Notes: generated from the sequence alone by a model not told the origin. A stretch of DNA of 64,000 bases from Cotesia glomerata (GCF_020080835.1 NC_058166.1:16641043-16705042); one strand, 5' to 3'; shown: positions 48,300-59,973, counted from the first letter of the stretch. A program made the numbers and translations.

Positions 48300-49190
48300 T
48301 TATTTATTTTTACTCAATAAAAAAAATAAAAACTCACTTAGGAATGGGAGAGGGGAAGTTATTGAATCAATTAAAAATCATCCACTCCACAAATTTCAAC
48401 AATTTACAAAGCTGTGACCTTTATAAATAAGAGCAACGTCACAAGTCATAACTCATGTAATTTTCAGAGCAACCTTCAGTGTACTGGCGTCCTTGTAAAA
48501 CGAATTAATCATTCACGGTTATTACTTTTAAATACAAGTAATTTAAAAGTAAAAAAAGCGATAATAAAATGAAATAATAGCCTTTGAAAAATATAATACG
48601 ACAGTCATACGTGAATGTCTTAACTATTCTCATATATTTCTCTCACTTCTGGCTTTCCATCCACAAAGTTTGTCTGGGAAACCAAGTAATTTAAAAAGTT
48701 TCTGCCCCATGACATACCACGATAACAAATTATCCTTGGTCCATTATCCACAAACGCGATTATGATAAGAAAAAAAAAGAGGGAAATAAGGAATAGGAGG
48801 AAAGATGTGAACTTTAATGCAGCAAACTCGTCGCCAGTTACACCAAGACGGTTAGAGGTACCAAAAGAGACGCCTGTTGGTGAGCATTGTACATTTTTTC
48901 CATCCACTATCCACCTATCATCTCAATAATAATAACAGTTCTGTTGCCGTGTAGCAAGCTCCAAGTTAACCCACTGCCGAATAAGCGAAAAGAAATAATA
49001 ATAATAATAATAGGTTGTTGTGAAGGAAGAAAGAGAAAAATAATTGTTGAAAACTCTTCAGAAGTAAGAACTGGAACTAGAAAACAAAAAAACTTCTGAA
49101 TACTGTAATCGGCTTCACAAATGCTGCTTGTAATAGTGAATTTTTAAAAATTAATTAACCAATTTTTTAAGTGTATATTTTTATTTCAAA
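48300..49190. other. Unique sequence with a GC-richer core, no supported gene
   Basis: A reverse frame of 95 codons (48620-48907) contains a hydrophobic run, but that run is encoded by an A/G-rich low-complexity tract. An (ATA)n run lies at 48989-49010. No splice-supported exon. Confidence 0.35.
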
Positions 49191-49413
49191 CCAACCAGAA
49201 AAAAATTGTCGATTCAAGAAAAAAATATATTCTTCAAAATTTGATTCTTTAAGATATATATTAAATGTGAATTAATTCAAGAAATTTATTGTTGAACCAA
49301 AAATGTTAAACTAATAAAAAGTTTGGAAAATCCAAAAGTGTACAAAGAAATTTTGTAAGCTATAATTTTTCTCAAAAATCAATATTTTGGGAGGTATAAT
49401 CATTTTTATAGTA

Positions 49414-49470
49414 ACTAGACAATGATTTTGCACACCTCATAAGCGAAGCGGATGAGGTTGTGCTCTACAC
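49414..49470 (-). mobile_element. Hel-D Helitron 3' terminus
   Basis: On the minus strand the sequence reads GCACAACCTCATCCGCTTCG, TTATGAGGTGTGC, then AAAATCATTGT and CTAG|T. It is a long terminal hairpin with a CTAG end. The 5' end of the element is not located. A decayed relative of this terminus lies at 56197-56240. Confidence 0.6.
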
Positions 49471-49725
49471 TCGCCTTACTAAAATCAAACGATTTCTTGA
49501 ACTAAAATTGTCTCTATTTATTTTCTATTGCACTTGTAGAACAATATTTACACACAAATGTCATGAAAAAACACTAGTTTCAACACTTATGACATTTTTA
49601 AAAGACATTTTGCTTTTTAAATAAATAAAAAAAATGTTTAAAAAAATTATTCCGTGGACATCCGGCTGTCAAATGTATGTATGAAAACTGGCGTGGTCAC
49701 GATAACTGCCGAAAAACTTATCTGA

Positions 49726-50000
49726 TAAAGTCCATTTATTTTTTATACGCTTCAGTATGATTTAAAACTAAGTCCTTTCGAAGATCACGGTCTAATTCAA
49801 TGTAGTTTATTTATAATTAGCAATAAACTAAAAATCCACTAACCGTTTGTATATCTATATCTATGTAAATAAGGTTCGTTTACAATACTTGCGCAGTACC
49901 TTTCCCTTCTGGGTGGACGATGGCGCGAAAAATTTAAAAATATTTTTTGTATATTATTTTAATCAATTTTATTATGAAAAATGAAATTATGAGGCGTGCA
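49726..50000 (+). repeat. Dispersed repeat, partner of 28223-28500
   Basis: Same landmarks as its partner: TAAAGTCCATTTATTTTTTA, TCTATATCTATGTAAATAAG, GGTGGACGATGGCGCG and ATGAGGCGTGCA. The first 155 bp are nearly identical and the rest is more diverged. Confidence 0.65.
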
Positions 50001-50271
50001 ATTTTGAATTTTCTAAACTTTTTAAAAATTTTTCTAAAATCAATATTTTAGAAGATGCTTTTTATATATACCAGTTAATCTTCACTGACTCGACTTTATT
50101 AAATCATAAATGCGATTTTAGCATGAGTCATTTTCAACCATTCATACTCATTGTTTTAATTAATACTCAGATTAACTTTATTTAAAATATTCACGTTATA
50201 TTAGAAGATAAAACATTGAACTGATAAAAAAAAATAATTGTTCTGGTTTTATTACACCGAAGTAATTAGTC

Positions 50272-51166
50272 ATGGAAAATTACGTAGTAGCAGACTTCAG
50301 TGGATATTTATATGATGACAAATTTACAATAAAATAATTCTGCTATTGCAAATTAGACTAAATGGATATTTAACAAGCAATAATGATTTCTTGATGAAGG
50401 AAATAAGTATCGTAGGGTTAGATAGAACAGGCCAAATAAAGTACGACAATATTTTGGTCGCGAATTTTTCATATTTGAAGAGATCGAATGATGTTAAAGA
50501 AGACTACGATCGAAAATATTATCAAAAGTATGGTATAAAGTGGACCGAAGGTCCAAAAATTGCTGAACGTATGAAGAAAATTATTAGAAATATTTTCAAG
50601 AGCACTCTCGACTTAATAATTACCCTATAAAAAAAAAAAAAAAAAAAAAAAATCTATGTGGTGTAACTCATATATACAAATATAAATAATGCTGTGAAGC
50701 GGGAAAAAATAGGAGTTACGGTAATTATTACGTGAAGCGTTTCACATTCACGTAACAGGATATTGGTAGGGAAGGATTGAGAATGTGGTAGAGTATATAA
50801 CTTCACTACAATCTATGTAGAGTTACTATGTAGAGTTACACTACAAATTATAACATAAAGGAACGACTTAAAGCGTGTATTTATCAAGAATCAAATTATT
50901 AAAAGAGAGTTGAAGAAAATTATAGGTCGATCTTACAGTATTATTCATATAAATGCACTAGGATACAAAGAAAATCTTACCGATGAGCCACTGCCTACTT
51001 GGTGTAACTTTCATACGCTCGAAGGTGTTAATATGAATTTGTGTGCCAATGTTAGCGCTAAAAAAATGACGGAGTGGATTATAAAAAGAATGTTTTATAA
51101 AAATAATGATAGTTTAACATCAGTAATACTCCGTGAATTAGATAAACGCTCATGGGATATAAACTA
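50272..51166 (+). pseudogene. Decayed remnant of an unidentified protein-coding gene
   Basis: Fragments in different frames read like one broken protein. An ATG at 50272 opens MENYVVADFSGYLYDDK and stops within 22 codons. A second frame (50346-50630) continues with MKEISIVGLDRTGQIKYDN and a WTEGPKIAERMKKI segment. A poly-A tract (50628-50651) interrupts. A third frame (about 50895-51166) has RELKKIIGRSYSIIHINALG, WCNFHTLEGVNMNLCANVSA and WIIKRMFYKNN. The order and the codon-like composition suggest an ancestral protein of perhaps 250-300 residues. It resembles in style the uncharacterised multi-copy proteins seen in insect genomes, but I cannot name a family. It is not intact. Confidence 0.45.
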
Positions 51167-51412
51167 AGATCCACGTCCTCTTCTAAAACTTATTTATAGA
51201 GATGAATGGAAAAGTTCTCCTGGCGTAGCAAAAGGACTTGATCAAGTGACAGTGAATAAATTTTAAATTGTATATAAATATTATTGACGAAAATTATTTT
51301 AAAATGAGATGAAATTTAGAAATAATTTTTTTTTTTCGCAGAATTGATAATAGAAGGAATAATTTTACAGTGTAAAAAATTATCTTTGTTTTTTTATTAG
51401 TGGAAAAAAATA

Positions 51413-53157
51413 CACTGATAGAACAATTTGTTTATATTTAATAAGCTTTATTAACTGTTAATAAATGATTTTTTAACATCATAAGATTTAATAAATATTT
51501 ATTACCAGTTAATAAATTATTTATTAAATACGATTTATTAAATGTTAATAAATATTTGTTAACAGTTAACAAATATTCCGCGTGTCTAAAGGTAAAAGGG
51601 CTTATAATAATTTATGCGCCCTTTTACCTTTGCAAAGGTAAAAAGGCGCATATTTTTTTTTTTATTGCCAATCGAGTAGTAGACATATTCTGAGCTTAAA
51701 ATTGAAAAAAAAAATTATAAAGGTAAAAGGGCGTATGTCTTTAATTATACGCCCTTTTACTTTTAAGAATTCGAAAATTTGGTGGTCTAAAGGTGAAAAT
51801 GCGTATAATTTTTTTTTCGACCAGTTTACAAAAGAACATAATCGTAGTTTAAAAATGTGAAAAAAAAAACTTTCTATGGTAGTAGCGGCGTAAAACCTTA
51901 ACAATACAATTTTTTTAAAGTTAAAAAAGAAAATATATCCAAAAAACGCCATTCGGCCAAACCCGAAATAGAAGGTAGATTTCACTGATTGATATTCTTG
52001 ATCAAATAACGTACATAAGTCAGTTGTACTACACATTGCCTGAAAATAGTTCAATTGCAATCTTAACTTAAAAAAAATAACTAAAAATGGTCAAAATGTC
52101 AATGTTATAAACGTCAAATTATTTATTTTAAGAAATAGTTTTTATAAAATTTGGATTCTAGATGCTTGATCATGCCGAAACTACTGTTCTGTCAACGGCA
52201 CCAGGAGTAATATTCAATAGGGCAATTAAAACGGGAAATTTCAAAATATTTCAATGTTATCGGTCATTGTGATTTTTTTTTATTACTTAATTTTTACGTA
52301 ATTTGTTTTTGATTGGTTTCTTTTCTATTTGTTTATATCAAGCTTTGTATATGAGGCTGTTATTTGAATATAACTTGTCTTGTGAAACTATTATTTAACA
52401 TTTGGTACAAAAAGTACAATTTTTTTTTATGCGCCCTTTTACCTTTAAGTAGTACTTTTCTTAAAGGTGAAAGGGCGTATGTCGAGATGCGCCCTTTCAG
52501 CTTTAGGATACCAACTTTCTTTTTTCACAGATGTTTACGTTTCAGACAATTTCAAACCGAATGGCAAAAAAAAATTTTTTTATACGCCCTTTCAGCATAA
52601 ATCCCTATTAACCCTTAGCTATAAGTCCTTTTACCTTTAAGCATGCGATTTATTAACAGTTAATGTCATTATTAAGTACAGTTTATTAACTGTTAATAAA
52701 TATTTATGAATGGTTAATGAATATTTGTTAACTGTTAACTTCACTAGATTAAATTCACTAGATAAATTAACGTTTTTAATATTTAAAAATATAAAAAATA
52801 ATTATGAGCTGTGATAGAATTCGGTATTTTACAATAAACGTTATTATAATGTTATATAATTAATGCAAATAATTTATAAAAATGATTTTTGTTTATAAGC
52901 AATCTTCATATCATATGACATTGCAACCGAAACAAATTCACTTAAAAAAATATTTATTAACTGTTAATAAATATTTATTAACTGTTAATAAATATTTGTT
53001 AACTATTAATAAATAATTATTAACTATTAATAAATGTACTTTTTTCCCAAATAAATATTTATTGAATGTTAAAAAATATTTATTAAAATTTAATAAATTA
53101 AATAATTGTCTTTAAATAAATTAAATTATTAATAGTTAATAAATCCTTCTATCAGTG
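51413..53157 (-). mobile_element. C-family element copy 2 with a 1070-bp nested insert
   Basis: CACTGATAGAACAATT at the left and AATCCTTCTATCAGTG at the right, TA on both sides. Dense TTTATTAACTGTTAATAAAT-type repeats. Orientation is opposite to copy 1. The insert at 51578-52647 interrupts one of the repeats. Confidence 0.8.
51578..52647. mobile_element. Inverted-repeat element with repeated CGCCCTTTTACCTTT boxes
   Basis: The terminal inverted repeats are CGCGTGTCTAAAGGTAAAAG and CGCATGCTTAAAGGTAAAAG (read inward from each end), continuing through GGCTTATA. ATT flanks both ends, a possible 3-bp duplication. Removing the insert restores the C element repeat. At least eight boxes of the type GCGCCCTTTTACCTTT or its complement occur in subterminal pairs. 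Examples are 51612-51651 (a near-perfect palindrome), 51719-51768, 52428-52500 and 52582-52640. Reverse frame 51662-52060 spans the boxes and is not convincing. The superfamily is not identified. Confidence 0.75.
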
Positions 53158-53269
53158 TAGTTTTTATTCATTTAAAAATTGTAAATTAGTAATTTTGCAT
53201 TGTAAAAACTTGGGAGTGCAAAATAATTATATTGTCCATAAAAATGAAGGGATAAATAAAAGTTACAAC

Positions 53270-53600
53270 TAGAAATAGCGGAATTGGACGTGGTAGCGAC
53301 AATTTGTAAGCTCACCGGCGGGCAAGTTGCAAGAAATTATGAGTCTTGTAATGAAAAAAGAAGTGGAAGAAGTTAAGAGAAAAGCGTATCGAGGTAAAAA
53401 CCGGAAGCAGAGTTTCTTACGCGAAAAAACAAGGAAACAAGATGATGGGCAACTAGCTGCTGCTATGTTGAGGTTCCATTCCGCGACTGGAAGAAAACGA
53501 GAGAAAATATCGAATGGTTTATGCCAACTGCTGCTACGGCAACTTTGTCGCTTTAGATTTTCTACCTCTTTCCGTTTAACGTTTTGAATTATTTCATCTT
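53270..53600. other. GC-richer unique islet with an 86-codon frame
   Basis: The plus frame 53327-53587 begins MQEIMSLVMKKEVEEVKRKA and is rich in Lys, Arg and Glu up to about residue 60. There is no donor or acceptor site at its edges and no known motif. Either an incidental frame or a short unrecognised coding piece. Confidence 0.25.
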
Positions 53601-53906
53601 AACTTTTTAAATAATATCATTTCGTATTATTTTTAAAATTGCATTTTATGCTTTTATAAATTTATCCGCTCGACTATTACGGATTTTCTGCTTTTAAAAC
53701 CAAATTTATGATTATCACTATTATTGTTATTGTGTGCGCAGTCAAAGTCTATAAACTATAAAATATATTTTAATCCAAAAAATATTCAAGTACGAAATAA
53801 TTTTTATAAAATATTAAAATTAATTTATTTATTTATTTATTACAGTGAATTTCAATCCAAAGGGAATAAATCGATCAAAAATCGTCCAGTCGACAAATTT
53901 TTTACA

Positions 53907-54599
53907 CAGAAAAAAAATGGTAATTATTTACAAGTGGAGACTACCATTTTAATTTTCTTATTTTTTAACGAATATTTTTTTTTTAATTTTGATATTTTTT
54001 TTTGAGAAATACATAAAAAAAAAAAAGTTGATTCTCACAATTTTAACAAATTTTCAACAAAATTTTTAAATTTTCTAGAAAATTGTGATATTCAACTTCT
54101 TTTTTTTTTTTTTTTTAATTGTTCGTTTTTTTATCTACTTTTTTAAAAAAAAAAAAATATATCAAAAACATCAAAAAAAAATAAAATAAAAATTTTATCC
54201 AAAAACATGAGAGCCAAAATTTTTTCCAACTTTTGAAGGCAAAAAAGCTATTGAAATATCAATTTACGATATCACCACCATAAATCTGACGTAAAAACAA
54301 GCAGAATAAAAAAAAATAAAAAATGTTAATTTTTCACCTAGATATGGCAAAAAATTTGACCCCACTTATAAATAATTACCAAAAAAATTTACTTGAATCA
54401 AGAAAATAATTTTAAAGAATTTCATCTTTTTGATTCAAGTAGAAAAATTTTTAAAGTAAGAAATTATTTTTGGTTTAAGTAAATTTTATTTAATCCAAAA
54501 ACTTTTCTCTTGATTCAAGACAGTAAAACTCTTCAAAATTATTTTTTTGGTTCGAAAATTTTTCTGTTGATTTGCATCAAGTTAATTTTTTTTTCAGTG
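53907..54599. mobile_element. CACAG/CAGTG-ended AT-rich element
   Basis: CACAGAAAAAAAATGGTAAT at the left and TTTTTTTTTCAGTG at the right, TA outside both. The interior has long A and T runs that pair with each other (for example around 54010-54130) and TTGATTCAAG motifs as in the 5300 and 45913 elements. No coding frame. Confidence 0.55.
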
Positions 54600-54649
54600 T
54601 ACAGTGTAATAATAATAATTAAAGATAAAGTTGACAGTAGAGTTATTGG

Positions 54650-55100
54650 ATGGGTGATTGGACAACAAATGTTTTGACTTAACATTATTAACTAACGAGC
54701 AAACCTGTACCGAGGGCTACGGACGATTAAGCTTGCTTTGCACACGTATGTAACTCAGCAGCGCGACTTGTTCGTAACATGTATATGTAGGTGTCTAAAC
54801 AGTAATATGTGTGTATGTAGAAGCAAACTACTGTAACTGAGGTACCAAGTACATAGTTACTAAGCCTATGTGCCCATCTCGATGTCCAGGCATGTCAACC
54901 CGGGATTTAGTTAACTCACGTACGTTGATTATCGTGAAACTACGTGTAATGTAATTCTGATGCTGATGCTGATGCTACCCAACTCTCTTTCGCGTTTTTA
55001 ACACTCGATTAGATTATAACCCGATCTAGTTATCGGACGGATAACTTCGTTTCCAACACACTTTCTTTATTTTTAAACTTCAAACAAATTTCGACGTAGA
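54650..55100. other. GC-richer unique islet
   Basis: It includes a (TGATGC)3 run at 54959-54976 and CpG-containing segments. No open frame with support and no match to repeats here. Possible regulatory sequence. Confidence 0.3.
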
Positions 55101-55623
55101 TTGGATGAATTCTGATGAAGCAGAATGGAGTTTCTATCAAATTTATAGCAAATACGAACCAATCGTATATGATACACAAAATCTCGATAGTAAAATGAAA
55201 TACGTTCATTAATACAGCGGTTCAATTTTGAATGTAAATAGTTTTTATGGTTTTTATTTTTTAAAATAAATGATTTTCTGTCACTGATATTAAGAATTTA
55301 TTACGGAACAGAATATTTTTCTGCTTTCAAGAGCTCTTCATTTTCATGTGGACGAAAAATTTAATTACGAAACAATTTTTCAATTGGAAATTCTTCAGCA
55401 AGTTTAAATTCAAGAGCGCAACAGTTTCAAAAGTAATGAAAACGGTGTAACTTTCACATTGCGATTTTATGTGGTACGAAAAACTTTACGAAAGTTAAAG
55501 ACTACTTGACTTTGATTGGTTTATGTGCGTTATTACTTTCAATAGACGCGTGATTAATTAAATTCACCGTTTATTAATAAAATAGTAATTAAAATTTTTA
55601 AATAATTTATAGTTTATGGTATA

Positions 55624-56193
55624 CTAGCTGTTACTCGCCCGCTCCGCTGGGCGCTTTATAGAATTGCATTTTTAGATTTAGACTTGAAATTTAATTAGAG
55701 TATTGTTTTGACTTGCACAGATTCTAAATTCTATCGAATTGGCATGCACCTTTTATCCATGTAATTATTCTAGCTAATATTCATTGTAACTTTCAATGTG
55801 CAATCATTATAACATTTCCGTGTCTTTCTTACAAAAATGAATAATAATTGATATGAAATAAAAAATTTTTAATGAGCATTGAAAGTTTCAGTTAAAGAAA
55901 TTGCAGGTCTCATAAGTGAAGAAATCTGCCTAGTATATAAGCATAACCAATAGAATTAAAAAATTTATTTTAAACAAATGACAATCGAATAGAATAAATT
56001 TAGTTACAATAAAAACTCATTATTTCTAAGTCAAAAAAATATTGGCTCCGGATAAGTAATCATCAACATATTATATACTAAAACCTTCTCCGAAACACGC
56101 TGCATCTTATAGTATAAGTATTATTTCGATCGATTCAGTAGTTTTCGCAGTATAACTGAACAAAAAAACCGGCTCTCCATTTTTTAGTATAGA
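55624..56193 (-). mobile_element. Hel-B Helitron, full length
   Basis: The left end is A|CTAG, then CTGTTACT and the stem CGCCC/GGGCG. The right end reads AGTATAGA|T, the reverse complement of TCTATACT. At 570 bp it lacks the LINE-tail insertion seen in the 28710 copy and so serves as the empty site for it. It sits directly against the decayed Hel-D terminus at 56197. Confidence 0.88.
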
Positions 56194-56196
56194 TAA

Positions 56197-56240
56197 TATA
56201 GAAGAGAAATTTTTGCACGACTCATGATGCGAAGCATCAG
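56197..56240 (-). mobile_element. Decayed Hel-D 3' terminus
   Basis: GCACGACTCATGATGCGAAG and CATCAGAGAGTGC form a hairpin aligned with the terminus at 49414. The CTAG has decayed to TATAG. Confidence 0.4.
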
Positions 56241-56581
56241 AGAGTGCTTTACGATCGAAAATTTTTTTTCGCCTCATTTTAGCAACTATTTTTAGTATTA
56301 TAGCCTTGTTAGTTCACGGAATCAAGATATTTTGCATACTATTGTCGAGATAATTTAATGGAGATTAATTCCATACTTTCTAAAAATTGATTTACTGCAA
56401 TAGAAACGGAAAAAAACATCAAAATAGGTCAAAAAATTTTCCTGTCCGTCATGTATGAAACCCCGGAAACACTGTAACTTGTGAAAAAATCAATTATTTG
56501 AGTTAAATTTTTTTTTTCAAATTCTAATCGAAGATTGTAGGTCACTGAATGCGAATGGTTAATTAATTCAGTGTCGTTTAA

Positions 56582-56760
56582 TCCCATAATAAAATTGAGA
56601 TGAAATGTATGTGAAACCAATTTATTCGTAATGTGATTGGTTGAAAATATTTATTCTCATTCTGATTGGTTGAAAACGAATATAATATACATAAACGACA
56701 CATAAATATATCACGAAAATAAATATGAGGCGCGGCTTGCGCGCGCAAATTAAATTCTAG
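56582..56760 (+). mobile_element. Hel-C Helitron, full length
   Basis: A|TCCCATAATAAAATTGAG at the start and GCGCGGCTTGCGCGCGC, then AAATTAAATT and CTAG|T at the end. The GCGCG/CGCGC stem is complete here, unlike in the 26054 copy. 179 bp, non-coding. Confidence 0.88.
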
Positions 56761-57025
56761 TTACAATTAATAAAAAACGAAAACTACAAGACTGTATATC
56801 TATATATATATCCATGTAAAATTAACGTGGATGGTGATATATCTATATCTATAGATATTATGTACATTTTATTCCACCAGGGGCGCTTGTGCAGTACCTT
56901 CCTACTACAGCTGTTTTTTCGGCAATTAATTTTGAACGACTTAAGTTTTTTTTTTTTTTTTTTATATTTCATAATTAAATGAGCATTATGAGTCGTGCAC
57001 TTTTGGATTTTCCAAACTTTTCTTG

Positions 57026-57136
57026 AACCCTTCGTTGGTCGCGCTATGAGCAAATCGCCGCCTAATACTACTCAACCTATAGAGACTCGCTATAGTGCGA
57101 GCGAGAAACTAAAAAAAGCGTGACCTACGAAGGGTT
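57026..57136. repeat. Small inverted-repeat MITE
   Basis: AACCCTTCGTTGGTCGCGCT at the left pairs with AGCGTGACCTACGAAGGGTT at the right with few mismatches. The interior is GC-richer than the flanks. 111 bp; target duplication unclear. Confidence 0.65.
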
Positions 57137-57444
57137 AAAAATTACCGCGAAAATTATAGTAGCTATCGAATGGTATGTTCTACAATTCCTGTTCTAATTA
57201 CAATTTTTTTAATAATTATTCACAAATGCAGTGTAAAAATATAGGAAAATACCATTAATTTTTACTGCAGTGTACAGGTAAAAAATAATATGAATAATTT
57301 TTCTCATGAATTTTAACAGTTAATTAAAAAAATAATTTGTTCCGTGTATAAAAAAAAGAGTAATGTAATTTGAGATTATGAAAGTTCATCTATGATCGAC
57401 ATAGATTCATACAGAGTAGATAATACCAACGCAGAGGTACTTAC

Positions 57445-57534
57445 CATGATTATGCCCTTTAAATTCTTGAGTACTGTAGATTGAACTGAACCGACACCCG
57501 GAAAAGACTGAGGTGCAAGAGAGAAGACCGACAT
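57445..57534 (-). CDS. Candidate 5' exon ending in a consensus donor
   Basis: On the minus strand an ATG at 57534 opens 30 codons (beginning MSVFSLAPQSFPGVGSV and ending KNLKGIIM). They run without a stop to a consensus donor GTAAGT at 57444-57439, phase 0. The surrounding 57410-57720 is a GC-richer, repeat-free islet, as expected for a first exon and promoter. An alternative reading is that the exon is mostly 5' untranslated and the final ATG is the true start. The gene would continue leftwards. The product is not recognised. Whether it belongs with the exon at 4128-4179 cannot be told. Confidence 0.35.
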
Positions 57535-57730
57535 GTATATACATATCTATACTGATTCAAACTTTGCCATCAGCGCATTTCAGTCTCACTTACTGCACAC
57601 TATCCTCGGTACCCTGGCTCCCTTAGATTTAAACCGTAGAGATGGTCCTCAGGGAAACTCTCAAACACGACCAACGAGAGCTTTGATTTTGAGATAACTC
57701 GAAAATTCTATCCTCAATCCAAACTTTCCG
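57535..57730 (-). promoter_or_regulatory. Possible promoter or 5' untranslated region
   Basis: Unique GC-richer sequence directly upstream of the candidate exon and bounded on the far side by a Hel-A copy at 57831. No core promoter motif is assigned. Called by position and composition only. Confidence 0.2.
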
Positions 57731-57830
57731 GCATCTAAACAAAAAGAATAATAATTCATTTGACTTTAATTGAATATTCAATTAAAACATTTGAATTTTA
57801 ATTAAAAAAAAAAAAAGTAAATAATAATAA

Positions 57831-58629
57831 CTAGCAACCTTGCAGTCACCATGTGACTGCCATGACTTGTATGAACTATAAATAAACAAAATTTTGCTTT
57901 TTTGAATAATTACTTTTATTAAATTGCACTGAACTTTCTTAAATATTGACATTTTTAAACACATAAGCTCATCCCGATGGTACAATCATCAAGAGCTTCC
58001 ATTTGAGTACTCACTTGCATTTTTGATATATTTTTCATATATACATATATATAATATATATAAATATATAAAAAATTGATGTGGGTACTCAAATGAAAGG
58101 TCTCGATGAGTGTATTAACGAGATGAGCTTATATCTTTAAAAATGTCAATAGTTTACAAGATACAAGGTCATTTCTTAATTATTGACATTTTTAAAGATT
58201 TAAGCTCATCCTGTTGTTACACTCATCAAGAGCTTTCATTTGAGTACCCACATGCATTTTTTATATATTTTTCATATGTTCATATATATAATATATATAT
58301 ATATAAATATATGAAAAATTGATGTGGGTACTCAAATGAAAGATCTTGATGAGTGTATCATCGGAGTGAGCTTATATCTTCAAAAATATCAGTAGTTCGC
58401 AAGATACAAGGTAATTTCTTAATTATGTATCTAGAGATGGAGCATTTTTGAATGCAGCCTAAATACTTACCATAATAAATTGACTAACGGTGAGAATGAT
58501 ATAAAAGTTTGAAAAGGCACAAATTCAAGTCAAGACCTTTGCAATGACACTAAATTTCACTAAAAAAACCGATTTTATCATATGACTATCCTGGACACAA
58601 AAATTTTCTTATTCTCTTAATAATATAGA
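57831..58629 (-). mobile_element. Hel-A Helitron, full length, two modules
   Basis: A|CTAG with hairpin GCAGTCACCATGTGACTGC at the left, AATATAGA|T at the right. Modules at about 57945-58140 and 58185-58380. 799 bp. Confidence 0.9.
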
Positions 58630-58719
58630 TAATAATAAATATTATTAAAAAAAAAAAAACAATTTTTATTGAGAATTTTCAATTTAAAAACTAAAATAAA
58701 CATTAAGCACACAATTCAA

Positions 58720-59420
58720 CGAGTCTGTTACTCTAACGTGTCTACGAAATTAGTTAGAAACTCAGATAAATTGTTCTCCTATATATCCGTATATATACAT
58801 ATATAGATGTATATTTGCTTTGGTGGAATGTAATCAACCTACATCTACCCATTCGATTATACCTTCGAACGTTTCGTGTTTTTTTATTTTTATTTTTTTT
58901 TATTTATTTTATTCTAGTGTTTCTCTTTGCTCTAGATATCTCTTTCATTTAAACAGCAATCTGCTGACGAAAAAATAGATAGTTATTTGAAATTAGTTTT
59001 ATAAACAGAGTAAAATAAAGAAAACGGCTGCGGGTATAGGAAAATAATAAAAAAAAAAAAAAAAAAAAGATAAAAACTCAAATGAATAGTGTCAGATATG
59101 TCGGATGTATTTGTTCGTATCCAGGGAGACCGATAACTTGGAATTATAGCGACTCTTGACACATTCTCTGTATGCTCGGGGTGCCATAAGTTTTGTGGTT
59201 TACTTGTACATACAAACCTCAAACCCCTTATATTTTAACGTCCTTCGTGTTCTCTCATTTCTCATGAAGTCTCGCGTGCAACGAGTTGAGTGTCCTATAC
59301 CATACTCTGTCTGGCTTTCCATTGCCAACGGCAGTGTCCACTCTAATCAGATTTCACCAGTTGTTAATTAGATTCCTCCTGAAAGCTCTTCGTCTACTTC
59401 TCATTTGCTTTGTCCCCGTT
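58720..59420. other. Unique sequence, no supported gene
   Basis: It contains a poly-A run (59050-59068). Small overlapping frames occur on both strands at 58983-59371. No splice or motif support. GC-richer at 59080-59400. Confidence 0.35.
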
Positions 59421-59831
59421 ACATCATCATAAATTTACTTTATTTTCCATAATATTTTGATTTTTTTACACCTTTTTTAAAACCAATTATCCATGAGAAA
59501 AATATTGGAATCATTATCTATATCATTAAGAGAATAAGAAAAATTTTGTGTCCAGAATAGTCATATAATAAAATCGGTTATTTTAGTGTAATTTAATCTC
59601 ATTGCAAAGATCTTAATTTGAACTCGTGTCTTTTCAAGGTTTCATATCATTCTCACCGATAGTCAATTTATTATGATAAGTATTTGGGACATAATTAAGA
59701 AATGACCTTGTATTTTGTGAAATATTGACATTTAAAGATATAAGCTCATCCCGATGTTACACTCATCAAGTCCTTTCATTTGAGTACCCACATCAATTTT
59801 TCATATATTTATATATATTATATATAAGTAT

Positions 59832-59973
59832 AAGGTAAAAGCCCCAATAGATGATCATGTACCAGTATATGATCACTCCATGTATTAGTATACCTATATT
59901 TGTGAATATAGATATACAGATACACGGAGTGATCATATACTGGTACGTGATCATCTATTGGGGCTTTTACCTT
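59832..59973. mobile_element. 142-bp perfect-ended palindromic MITE
   Basis: AAGGTAAAAGCCCCAATAGA at the left and its complement at the right, with arms of about 60 bp and few mismatches. The internal GATCAT...ATGATC motifs pair. TATA lies outside both ends when AGGT/ACCT is taken as the terminus. Placed in a Hel-A module loop. Confidence 0.8.

Noticed and set aside
48620..48907. Reverse frame with a transmembrane-like segment
   Set aside because: The hydrophobic run is encoded by an A/G-rich low-complexity tract, and no exon boundaries or conserved residues are visible.
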